Below are positions 51,573 to 60,100 of a stretch of 64,000 nucleotides of DNA, piece by piece (the stretch's first letter is position 1; each line of letters begins with the position of its first letter). Made by a program: the position numbers and the translations under genes. Source of the DNA: Hydrogenophaga sp. (GTDB taxonomy: Bacteria; Pseudomonadota; Gammaproteobacteria; Burkholderiales; Burkholderiaceae_C). The notes under the pieces are model-generated. The model searched no databases. It saw nothing but the letters and a program-made list of their open reading frames with translations, and was not told where the DNA came from. The stretch lies in NCBI RefSeq assembly GCF_030373245.1, contig NZ_JAUCZF010000001.1, positions 496,001 through 560,000 of the forward strand. The letters run 5' to 3'.

Positions 51573-51652
51573 CCTCCGCGCCGCTTCTCGGCACCCCCAG
51601 GAGGCATCACCTGCGGTCCGACGGCGACGGATCAGCGGTGATCCGGGTCATG
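51573..51652 (+). repeat. 3'-end structured repeat, copy E
   Basis: Begins 1 nt after the DUF1841 stop, same orientation. Outer helix ATCACC/GGTGAT, inner hairpin TCCG-CGGA; both differ from copy B yet pair. Upstream it has CCCCCAGGAGG. Confidence 0.7.
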
Positions 51653-51690
51653 ACATCTGGGTCCGGAAAAGCGCCATTCCTCCCAAGAAA

Positions 51691-51715
51691 AAAGCCGCTC
51701 AAAGAGCGGCTTTTT
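51691..51715. terminator. intrinsic terminator between DUF1841 and cytochrome c
   Basis: AAAGCCGCTC-AAA-GAGCGGCTTTTT, preceded by an A run. It can stop the plus-strand transcript from DUF1841 and, with the A run, the minus-strand cytochrome gene, whose stop is at 51733. Confidence 0.88.
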
Positions 51716-51732
51716 ATTTCAGGCTAGAGCTA

Positions 51733-52401
51733 TCAGCGGAAACGCGACTGAGGCACCACCGAAAGCTCGGTCTCCAGGGTGGACAGGTACTTGGCCATCT
51801 CGCGCATCTCGGCATGGGAATACTGCTTGGCAATGCCGGCCATGATGGCGTTGTTGCGACCCACCACCTGGTTGCCTTCGACCGTGTAGGCCTTGAGCGC
51901 CACGTACAAATAGTCGGCGTGCTGGCCCGCAATCTTGGGATAACTCGGGTCGATCGGCTTGCTGAAGTTGGCTCCATGGCAGGAAGCGCAAGCACCCTTT
52001 TCGAGCAGCGCCGCCGTCTTCACACTGGCGGCCTTCGGTGTCTCAGGCGCAGTCTTGTCGGCGTGAGATGCGTAGAACGCGGCGAGGTCGGCCATGTCCT
52101 GCTCAGACAGTGCGGCGGCTATGCCGCGCATGGTCGGGTGCTTGCGATCGCCCTTCTTGTAGGCCACCAGCGAGGCCACGATGTACTTGTCCGACTGGCC
52201 CGAAATTTTGGGCACTTTGTGAATTTCCGGAAAGCTGTTCTGGTAGCCCGGGATGCCATGGCAGCCGATGCACATCTCGGCTTTCTGCTTGCCGGCCTGC
52301 ACGTCGCCCGTTGCGCCCTGGGCCATGGCGGAAGTGCCCATCATCGCGAGCGTCGCGGCTGTGACAAGGGTACGAACGGTGGCAGTCAACAGGTGGATCA
52401 T
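51733..52401 (-). CDS. diheme cytochrome c (c4 type)
   Basis: A 222-residue secreted protein with a signal peptide (about residues 1-27, ending AMAQ) and two heme c domains: CIGCHGIPGYQNS near residue 44 and CASCHGANFSKP near residue 138. Axial Met residues are in HPTMRGIAAALS and NAIMAGIAKQYSH. C4-type cytochromes carry electrons from the bc1 complex to oxidases. An FNR/ANR box lies 35-48 nt upstream of the start. Confidence 0.93.
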   Translation of the reverse strand: MIHLLTATVRTLVTAATLAMMGTSAMAQGATGDVQAGKQKAEMCIGCHGIPGYQNSFPEIHKVPKISGQSDKYIVASLVAYKKGDRKHPTMRGIAAALSEQDMADLAAFYASHADKTAPETPKAASVKTAALLEKGACASCHGANFSKPIDPSYPKIAGQHADYLYVALKAYTVEGNQVVGRNNAIMAGIAKQYSHAEMREMAKYLSTLETELSVVPQSRFR

Positions 52402-52435
52402 TTTGCTAGCACAATGGGATGGACGTTGATAAAAA

Positions 52436-52449
52436 TCAATCTGTGATTA
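52436..52449. promoter_or_regulatory. FNR/ANR box between cytochrome c4 and moxR operons
   Basis: TTGAT-AAAA-ATCAA, a perfect FNR/ANR consensus match. It lies 35 nt before the cytochrome start (minus) and 91 nt before the moxR start (plus), followed on the plus side by a TATATA-like -10 at about 52459. Either operon could be the target. Confidence 0.65.
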
Positions 52450-52540
52450 TATAGACCCGTTCCGGAGTCTCCCCGCAATGCCCCCGCCACGGGCACCGGC
52501 GGCCGCCGCCCCACCCAGTTGACCTCACCGCACACCCACC

Positions 52541-53383
52541 ATGAAATTCCAAGGCTCCGAGAACTACATCGCCACCCAGGACCTGATGCTGGCTGTGAAC
52601 GCCGCCATCACCCTCAAGCGTCCGTTGCTGGTCAAGGGTGAGCCCGGCACCGGAAAGACCATGCTGGCCGAGGAGGTGGCGCAGGCGCTGGACATGCCGC
52701 TGCTGCAGTGGCACATCAAAAGCACGACCAAAGCCCAGCAAGGCCTTTACGAATACGACGCGGTGAGCCGCCTGCGCGACTCGCAGCTGGGCGACGAGAA
52801 AGTCAAGGACATCCACAACTACATTGTCAAGGGCGTGCTGTGGCAGGCCTTCACCGCAGACCAGCCCGTGGCGCTGCTGATCGACGAGATCGACAAGGCC
52901 GACATCGAGTTTCCAAACGACTTGCTGCGCGAACTCGACCGCATGGAGTTCTACTGCTATGAAACCCGCGAGCTGGTGCGCGCCAAACACCGTCCGCTGG
53001 TGTTCATCACCTCCAACAACGAAAAAGAGCTGCCCGACGCCTTCTTGCGCCGCTGCTTTTTCCACTACATCAAGTTCCCCGACGCCGAGACCATGCAGCG
53101 CATCGTCGACGTGCACTTCCCCAAACTGAAAAAGGAATTGCTGGCCGCCGCCATGAAGACCTTCTTCGATGTGCGCAATCTGCCGGGTCTGAAAAAGAAG
53201 CCCAGCACCAGCGAACTGCTCGACTGGCTCAAGCTGCTGATGGCCGAAGACATTCCCCTCGAGGCGCTGCAGAGTGCCGACAGCAAAGTCAGCATCCCGC
53301 CGCTCGTGGGCGCCCTGTTGAAAAACGAGCAGGACACCTCGCTGTTCGAGAAGCTGGTGTTCATGAACCAGAGAAACCGGTGA
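52541..53383 (+). CDS. MoxR-family AAA+ ATPase
   Basis: A 280-residue AAA+ ATPase of the MoxR group. Walker A is GEPGTGKTMLAEEVAQ near residue 33, Walker B is VALLIDEIDKAD near residue 113, and the sensor/arginine elements are in FITSNNEKELPDAFLRRCFFHY. MoxR ATPases act with VWA-domain proteins to insert metal cofactors or mature complexes. Its partner VWA gene is two genes downstream. The next gene starts at a GTG overlapping its stop (GTGA). Confidence 0.93.
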   Translation: MKFQGSENYIATQDLMLAVNAAITLKRPLLVKGEPGTGKTMLAEEVAQALDMPLLQWHIKSTTKAQQGLYEYDAVSRLRDSQLGDEKVKDIHNYIVKGVLWQAFTADQPVALLIDEIDKADIEFPNDLLRELDRMEFYCYETRELVRAKHRPLVFITSNNEKELPDAFLRRCFFHYIKFPDAETMQRIVDVHFPKLKKELLAAAMKTFFDVRNLPGLKKKPSTSELLDWLKLLMAEDIPLEALQSADSKVSIPPLVGALLKNEQDTSLFEKLVFMNQRNR

Positions 53384-53973
53384 GCTTCGTTCAACCGATT
53401 GTTCTGAGTGATGACGGTATCCGCCTGGAGCCGTTGACCCTGTCGCACGAAGCGGGTCTGAGCGAGGCGGCGGCCGACGGCGAGTTGTGGAACTTGCGCA
53501 TCACCTCGGTGCCTGCGCCTGACGAAACCCGTGCCTACATCCAAACCGCCTTGGCGATGCGCGAAGCCGCAGAGCGCTTCGCCTTCGCTGTGATCGACGA
53601 GGCCTCGGGCAACGTCCTGGGCAGCACCAGCTACCACGACATCCTGCCGGCGGTGAAGCGGGTGGAGATTGGCTACACGTGGTACGCCAAGCGCATGCAG
53701 CGCAGCCATGTCAACACCACCTGCAAGCTGCTCATGATGGGCCACGCCTTCGACACCCTGGACTGCCGAACCGTGGGCTGGCGCACCGACAACTTCAACT
53801 TCGCTTCGCAGCAGGCGATCGAGCGCCTGGGCGCGCGCAAAGACGGCGTAATCCGGGGTCATGCTTTGCGGCGCGACGGCACCATCCGTGACACCGTCAT
53901 GTACAGCATGACCGCGGGCGAGTGGCCCGAGGCCAAGGCCCAGTTGCTGTACCGGCGCGCGCGCCACGCCTGA
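53380..53973 (+). CDS. GNAT-family N-acetyltransferase
   Basis: A 197-residue GNAT protein of the RimJ/RimL-like group: LRLEPLTLSHEAGL-like start (IRLEPLTLSHEAGLSEAA), FAFAVIDEASGNVLGSTSY, VEIGYTWYAKRMQRSHVNTTCKLLMMGHAF with the acetyl-CoA loop, and WRTDNFNFASQQAIERLGARKDGVIRGH. It likely acetylates a protein N-terminus or small amine. It sits inside the moxR-vwa pair: its GTG overlaps moxR and vwa starts 22 nt after it, so it is in the operon. Confidence 0.88.
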   Translation: MSFVQPIVLSDDGIRLEPLTLSHEAGLSEAAADGELWNLRITSVPAPDETRAYIQTALAMREAAERFAFAVIDEASGNVLGSTSYHDILPAVKRVEIGYTWYAKRMQRSHVNTTCKLLMMGHAFDTLDCRTVGWRTDNFNFASQQAIERLGARKDGVIRGHALRRDGTIRDTVMYSMTAGEWPEAKAQLLYRRARHA

Positions 53974-53995
53974 CCCAGCGCAACAGGAGATCACC

Positions 53996-55183
53996 ATGCT
54001 GATCGATTTTTTCTACACCCTGCGCTCTGCCAAGTTGCCGGTTTCGGTCAAGGAATACCTGATGCTGCTGGAGGCCTTGCAGGCCGATGTGGTCGGGCCG
54101 CGCAACCCCGATGCCTGCAGCATGGACGACTTCTACTTTCTGAGCCGCACCGCGCTGGTCAAGGACGAGAAGCACTTTGACAAATTCGACCGCGCATTCG
54201 CCGCCTACTTCAAGGGCGTGGAGATGGTCGCGGACTTCACCAAGCCCATTCCGGCCGACTGGCTGCGCCAGGAAATCGAACGCATCCTGTCCGAAGAGCA
54301 GAAGGCCAACGCGCCCAAGATGGACTGGGACGAGCTCATGGAAACGCTCAAGAAGCGGCTGGAAGAGCAGAAAGAGCGCCACGAAGGCGGCAGCAAGTGG
54401 ATCGGCACCGGCGGCACATCGCCCTTTGGCAACAGCGGCCAGAACCCGCAAGGCGTGCGCATCGGCGGCAAGGGCGGCAACAAGAGCGCGGTGAAGGTCT
54501 GGGAGCAGCGCGCCTACCGCGACTACGACGACACGCAGGAGCTGGGCACGCGCAACATCAAGGTGGCGCTGCGTCGGTTGCGCAAGTTCGCGCGCGAGGG
54601 CAATGAGCTGGAGCTCGACCTGCCCGACACCATCCGCAGCACCGCGGCCAACGCGGGCTGGCTGGACATCAAGATGATTCCGGAGCGGCACAACAACGTG
54701 AAGGTGCTGCTGCTGATGGACGTGGGCGGCACCATGGACGAGCACATCCAGCGCGTCGAAGAGCTTTTTTCTGCCGTCAAGAGCGAGTTCAAGCACCTGG
54801 AGTTTTATTACTTCCACAACTGCGTCTACGACTTCATGTGGAAGAACAATCGGCGCCGCTACGCCGAGAAGTTTCCCACCTGGGACATCATCCGCAAGTA
54901 CAACAAGGACTACAAGCTGATCTTCGTGGGCGACGCCACCATGAGCCCCTACGAGATCCTGCAGCCCGGCGGCAGCGTGGAATACAACAACGAAGAGGCT
55001 GGCGCAGAGTGGATGCAGCGCCTCACCCACGCGTTTCCGAGATTTGCCTGGATCAACCCGGAACCACAAGGCGTGTGGCAGTATCGACAGAGCATCAGCA
55101 TCATCCAGCAGTTGGTGAGTCAGCGCATGTTCCCGCTGACCCTCAAAGGGCTGGAGGACGCGATGCGAATGCTCTCGAAATAG
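53996..55183 (+). CDS. VWA domain protein, CoxE/MoxR-partner type
   Basis: A 395-residue protein with a variable N-terminal part, a Lys/Glu-rich central linker and a C-terminal von Willebrand A domain. The MIDAS motif is LLLMDVGGTMDEHI (D-x-G-x-T, not the classical D-x-S-x-S), followed by FYYFHNCVYDFMW and LIFVGDATMSPYEI. AGGAGATC precedes the ATG. With MoxR it should form a chaperone for a metal-containing client. No coxL-type client gene is in the window. Confidence 0.88.
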   Translation: MLIDFFYTLRSAKLPVSVKEYLMLLEALQADVVGPRNPDACSMDDFYFLSRTALVKDEKHFDKFDRAFAAYFKGVEMVADFTKPIPADWLRQEIERILSEEQKANAPKMDWDELMETLKKRLEEQKERHEGGSKWIGTGGTSPFGNSGQNPQGVRIGGKGGNKSAVKVWEQRAYRDYDDTQELGTRNIKVALRRLRKFAREGNELELDLPDTIRSTAANAGWLDIKMIPERHNNVKVLLLMDVGGTMDEHIQRVEELFSAVKSEFKHLEFYYFHNCVYDFMWKNNRRRYAEKFPTWDIIRKYNKDYKLIFVGDATMSPYEILQPGGSVEYNNEEAGAEWMQRLTHAFPRFAWINPEPQGVWQYRQSISIIQQLVSQRMFPLTLKGLEDAMRMLSK

Positions 55184-55190
55184 CTGTTGC

Positions 55191-57170
55191 ATGAACTCTT
55201 TCCTTCTGCGCCGCGTCCTGCGGGCGCGGCGGTACCTGCTGGGGTGCGCTCTTTGCCTGCCGGTGCTGGCTTTTGCCCAGGCCCCGCCAACGGCTGCGAG
55301 CGTCAGCAGCTCGACTGCCCACACCGCAACGGCTTCAACCATCTCAAACGCCGCGGCCACGGGCACGACGGCGCGTTTCGACATCGAAGTCCAGACCGAG
55401 TCCGATGAGCTGCGCGACTTTCTCCTGCGTCACATCGAGTTGCAGCGCTTTCGTGAGCTGCCCGACCTCGACGACAGCGAACTGAGTCGCCTGGTCGATC
55501 AGGTGCCCGACAACCTCGGCGACCTGCTGGGCACGCTGGGCCACTTCAACCCTGTGGTGGCGGTGCAGGCCTTCCCGTCGGGTGGCGAGGTGACCGCGCC
55601 GCTGGGGCGCGTGGTGATCCAGGTCGAGCCCGGCCCCTTGACCCGGGTCGAATCGGTGCTGATCGCGTTTCGGGGCGAGATCGCTGATTCGCCACAGGCC
55701 GCCGAGCAGCGCGCCGCGATTCGAAACGCGTTTTCCATGAAGGCCGGTGACCGCTTCACCCAGGCCGACTGGGACAGCGCCAAGGCCGCCGCCCTGCGCG
55801 CCCTCACCGCCACCCGCTACCCTGCTGGCCGCATCGACGGCAGCCTAGCCGATATCGACCCGAGCAGCCAGACCGTGCGCCTGGCCCTGGAGCTCGACTC
55901 GGGGGAGCCGGTGCGCATTGGCGAGGTGCGCATGGAAGGCGCTGAGCGCTACGACAGCGAAGCGGCAGAAAACCTGGTTCGCCTCTCGGGACTGGTCGAG
56001 GGCAGCGACTACGACCTGCGCCAGTTGCAGGAAGCCCAGCGGCGCATCGCCGAGACCGGCTACTACGACTCGGTGTTCGTCTACGTCGAGCCCAGTGCTG
56101 ACCAACAGGTGGCGCCGGTGCGGGTGCAGGTGCGGGAAAGCCCGCGCCAGAAACTGGTGTTCGGCATCGGCGCCAGCACCGACAACGGCGCTCGCCTGTC
56201 CATCGAGCACACCCACCATCGTGTTCCAGGCATCGACTGGCGGGTGATGAACAGGCTGCTGATCGAGCGCGATGACCAGCTGATCGCCACCGACTGGACC
56301 TCGCCGGTCGACCGTCGGGGCTGGCGCTGGATCGCTGGCGCCCAGGTCGCGCGCCAGATCGATGGCTTCGACACCACCACCAGCCAGCGTCTGCGCCTGG
56401 GCCAGGCGCAAGACAACCTGGCGCTCGACCGCAGCTTTTTCCTGCAGTACGACCGGGCCATCTCGAAAAACTCGCTGATCCGTTCGCTCGGGCCGGGTGT
56501 GGCGGAGTCCTCACTCACCGGCAACTATGCCTGGACGCGTCGGCGCTTCGACGATCTGGTGCAGCCCAACAGCGGCCATGGCCTGGGCATCGACCTGGGT
56601 GTGGGTACCACGTTGTCGCCCATTCGCCGGCCGTTTGTGCGCAGCCATCTGCGCTGGCTCGGCTACTGGCCACTCGGCTCGGCCAGCGATGACACGATTC
56701 AGACGGCCGAAGTGGCGTTGGGAGAAGCCCGGCCCGCACCCTCTTCCAGCAACGCGGGTCGCCTCGCGCTGCGCCTGGAGGGGGGTGCGGTCTGGGCGCA
56801 GAAAGACGCACCCGTGCCCGAAACCCAGCTGTTTCTGACTGGCGGAGACGGCACGGTGCGCGGATACGGCCTGCGCGACATCGGCATCGCACAAGCCGAT
56901 GGCGGCGTGCGGCCGGGTCGATACCTCGCTGTGGCCAGTCTGGAGTGGCAGCGACCGCTGGTCCGCCAGGGCGTGCGCACGCCTTGGGAGTCGGTGCTGT
57001 TTGTCGACGGCGGCGCGGTGGCCGACCAGCCGGGAGATCTGCGTCCGAGCTGGAGCGTGGGCACCGGCCTGCGCTACAAAAGTCCGGTCGGTCCGCTGCA
57101 GGTCGACCTGGCCTACGGCCTCGATGACAAGCGCCTGCGCCTGCACCTGAGCGTGGGTTTCACGTTCTGA
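55191..57170 (+). CDS. tamA: translocation and assembly module subunit TamA (Omp85 family)
   Basis: A 659-residue outer-membrane protein with a signal peptide (about residues 1-29), three POTRA-like domains (to about residue 340; e.g. VRIGEVRMEGAERYDSEAAENLVRLSGLVEGSDYDL) and a C-terminal 16-strand barrel ending in LHLSVGFTF. The barrel contains FLTGGDGTVRGYGLRDIG, matching the RGY motif of Omp85 proteins. It works with TamB encoded next, whose ATG overlaps its stop by 1 nt, in outer-membrane protein insertion or lipid transport. Confidence 0.93.
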   Translation: MNSFLLRRVLRARRYLLGCALCLPVLAFAQAPPTAASVSSSTAHTATASTISNAAATGTTARFDIEVQTESDELRDFLLRHIELQRFRELPDLDDSELSRLVDQVPDNLGDLLGTLGHFNPVVAVQAFPSGGEVTAPLGRVVIQVEPGPLTRVESVLIAFRGEIADSPQAAEQRAAIRNAFSMKAGDRFTQADWDSAKAAALRALTATRYPAGRIDGSLADIDPSSQTVRLALELDSGEPVRIGEVRMEGAERYDSEAAENLVRLSGLVEGSDYDLRQLQEAQRRIAETGYYDSVFVYVEPSADQQVAPVRVQVRESPRQKLVFGIGASTDNGARLSIEHTHHRVPGIDWRVMNRLLIERDDQLIATDWTSPVDRRGWRWIAGAQVARQIDGFDTTTSQRLRLGQAQDNLALDRSFFLQYDRAISKNSLIRSLGPGVAESSLTGNYAWTRRRFDDLVQPNSGHGLGIDLGVGTTLSPIRRPFVRSHLRWLGYWPLGSASDDTIQTAEVALGEARPAPSSSNAGRLALRLEGGAVWAQKDAPVPETQLFLTGGDGTVRGYGLRDIGIAQADGGVRPGRYLAVASLEWQRPLVRQGVRTPWESVLFVDGGAVADQPGDLRPSWSVGTGLRYKSPVGPLQVDLAYGLDDKRLRLHLSVGFTF

Positions 57171-60100
57171 TGACACCCGCCTCCAACGAACCGCGCCCAG
57201 CGGCAGACCCGGCTCCAGCGCAGGTCAAGCGCGGAGCCCTCGGCCGTCACGCGCTCGGCGGCGCCCGAGGCCTGGGCTGGCTGCTGGTGTGGTTACCCGG
57301 GGCCCTGCTGGCCCTGCTGCTGGCGGCCCTGATCGTGCTCTGGGTCTGGAGCGGCACATCTGGCTCACTGGCGCAGGCGCTGGCCTGGACCCAGGACTGG
57401 ATGCAGGAGCAGCCCGCCGAGGCAGGCCGGCTCGATACCCAGGGCGTGCAAGGCACGCTGCGCGAAGGTGGGCAGATCGAGCGCCTGCGCTGGACCCAGC
57501 CGGGGCTGACGGTGGAGGCCGACGCGGTCCGCCTGCGCTGGGGCAAGGGCGTCTGGCTCGCCGCGCTGCGAGGTCAAGGCGTGGCGTTGCAGGAACTGGC
57601 CATCGGTAGCCTGCTGGTCCGGGATGAGCGGGCGCCCAAGCCCACCGAGCCTTTGCAGTCGCTGAGCTTGCCCATCGACATCACCCTGCCGTGGTCGGTG
57701 GGTCGTTTCGAGCTGGCAGGCAACTCGACCCTGATACTGAGCGAACTCAAAGGCCTGTACCACTACGGCCTGCTGACCCCGGACAGTCCCCCCAGCCAGG
57801 GTCTGATGCCTGGTGTGGACGCAGCGCACCAGCTCACACTCGACTCGCTGCAACTGGCCCAAGGCCGCTACCGCGCCCAGCTCGTGCTCGGCGCCGCCGC
57901 GCCCATGCCAATCAAGCTCAGCGCCCAAGGTGAAGTGAGCGCCACGGTGCCCGGCGGCGAAGCCCTGACCCTGTCCGCCACAGCCGAGGCAACGGGCATC
58001 CTGGCCGGGGCCAGCGCCTCGCTGGACGTGAGCGCCCAGGTGCGGGACACCCGCGCTGCCCAGGCCAGCCCCACCCTGCAGGCCACTGCGCGCATCTCGC
58101 CCTGGGCTGCGCAGCCCGTCGTTCAGGTCAACGCGGTGGCGCACCAGCTGGACCTGTCCCAGCTCTGGCCACAGGCGCCGGTCACCGCGCTCTCGGGCGA
58201 TGTGCAAGCCGCGCCCCAGGACGGTGCCTGGATCGCCCGAGCCCAGCTCAGCAACCGTGCCAGCGGGCCCTGGGACCTCAAACGTCTGCCGATCGACCGC
58301 CTGCAAGTCGAGCTGGAGCAGCGCGGCAGCCGCTGGCTGGTGCCCAGCCTGACAGCGCGTGTGGGAGGGGCCGAGCTGGTGGCCCAGGGCGACTTCGATC
58401 CGGCCACCACGCAAAAGACGGCCACCTGGAATGGCACGCTCAAAGCAGCGGGCCTGAACCCCGAGTTGCTCTGGAGCACGCTGGCGCCGCTGGCGCTGGA
58501 CGCCGACCTCAGCGCCAGCACCACCAGCCAGACCGACACCATCGCCCTACGGGCGCGCATCGTGCCATCGGCCTCGCAGCCTTCTCGAGCGCAGGCGGGT
58601 ATTCGCCTGCGCGAAGTGCGGATGGAAGGCCAATGGCTGGCCAACACCGGGCAAGCCGGTGTATTTGCGTGGCAAGAGGCTTTGCTGAAAGCCACTGACC
58701 TGAGCCTGAACAGCCAGGGGCGCCTGGACGTGGCGAGCAAAGCATTCAACGGAGCGGTGGCTTTGCAACTGCCCGGCGCCCAGGGCGCGTTCAAGGGCGA
58801 GGTGGCGCACGCACAAGGCTCGGGTGAGCTTTCACTCAAAGTCGACAACGCTGCGCAGGTGCTGGCCTGGGTGCGCAGTCTTGAAGCCTTGCCAGTGGCA
58901 GGCCCCGCCCTACAAACCTGGCTGCAGGCGCAGCCCGCGCTGCGCGACCTGCAGGCCCAAGGGAGTGCCCAGCTCAGCGCCACCTGGCAAGGCGGCCTGG
59001 GCGAGCTGGGCTTTCCCGCGCCGAGCCCGGCGAGCGCGCCGCCAGCCCGTGGCAAGCCTTTGCAGCTGCAGGTGAGCCTGACCGTGGCGCGCCTGGAGGG
59101 CCGCCTGCCCGCGGTCTCCAAGGCGTCCACCGCCAGCACGCCTGCCACCAGCGTGAGCGCAGCAGGCACCAGCGCCTGGTCTGTGCGCGATCTGCGACTG
59201 AAGGCGGACGGCCGCCTGGCCGACCTCGCGCTCAATTTGCAAGGCGAAGCCGCGCTGGCCCCCTGGCGCGCACAGTTTTCGACCGCGGCGCGTCTGAAGA
59301 ATGCGCTCGCGGGGATGAGCGGACAGGGGCCCAGTCCTCGCGGCAGCGACAGCAGCGGCATCGACCTCACCCAGCTGGAACTGCAGCTGCAAGATGCCTC
59401 CCAACCCCTGCGCCCGGTGGACTGGCTGCTGCGCAGCGAACAGGCGGTCTCGATCACCTGGTCCACCGCGGCCACCGGGCCCAGCGTGCTGGCCGGGCCC
59501 GGTCGGCTGAGTCTGCTGCCCACGTTCTCGCCCGCTGCCGCGCCTGCCGGCCGCGCAGCCAGCCGCATCGCGCCCAACCCACCCGCCACCAGCCCGATGA
59601 CGCTGGCCTGGGACACACTGCGCTGGCAAGCCAAGGCGCTGCAGACGCGAGGCCAGCTGCGCGGCCTGCCGCTGTCGTGGATCGACGCGCTGGCCACCGC
59701 CCCGGGCGCATCGGCCGGACCGTTGGCTCTGGCTGGCGTGCGGGGCGAGTTGGTGTTCGACGGCGACTGGGATGTGTTGCTGCCCGAGCCCGGTGCCGCT
59801 GATGCCGCACCCCTTCGCTTGACCGCGCAGCTGCAGCGGCGCACAGGCGACCTTTCCGTGCAAACCGACACCGCAACTGGCGCCTCTGCGAACGGTGGTG
59901 CGCGCGAGTCGCTGAGTGCTGGCGTGAAAACAGCGCAGCTGGCGATCAGCGCGCAAGGCAATCAGGTCGAAGCCAGCCTGCGCTGGGACAGCGAGCGGCT
60001 GGGTCAGGCCCGTGCCGATGTCCGCACCAGCTTCAACGCCAACGCACAGCCGGCGCCCGGTACCTCCCCGCTGGACGCCTGGTGGCCCGCCAGCACGCCG

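Noticed and set aside
50287..52446. Open frame of 719 codons on the plus strand
   Set aside because: It covers the antisense of the TauE gene, DUF1841 in another frame and the antisense of the cytochrome gene, all of which are well supported.
58123..59961. 612-codon minus-strand frame inside tamB
   Set aside because: Shadow of tamB with Ser/Ala/Arg-rich composition and no motif.
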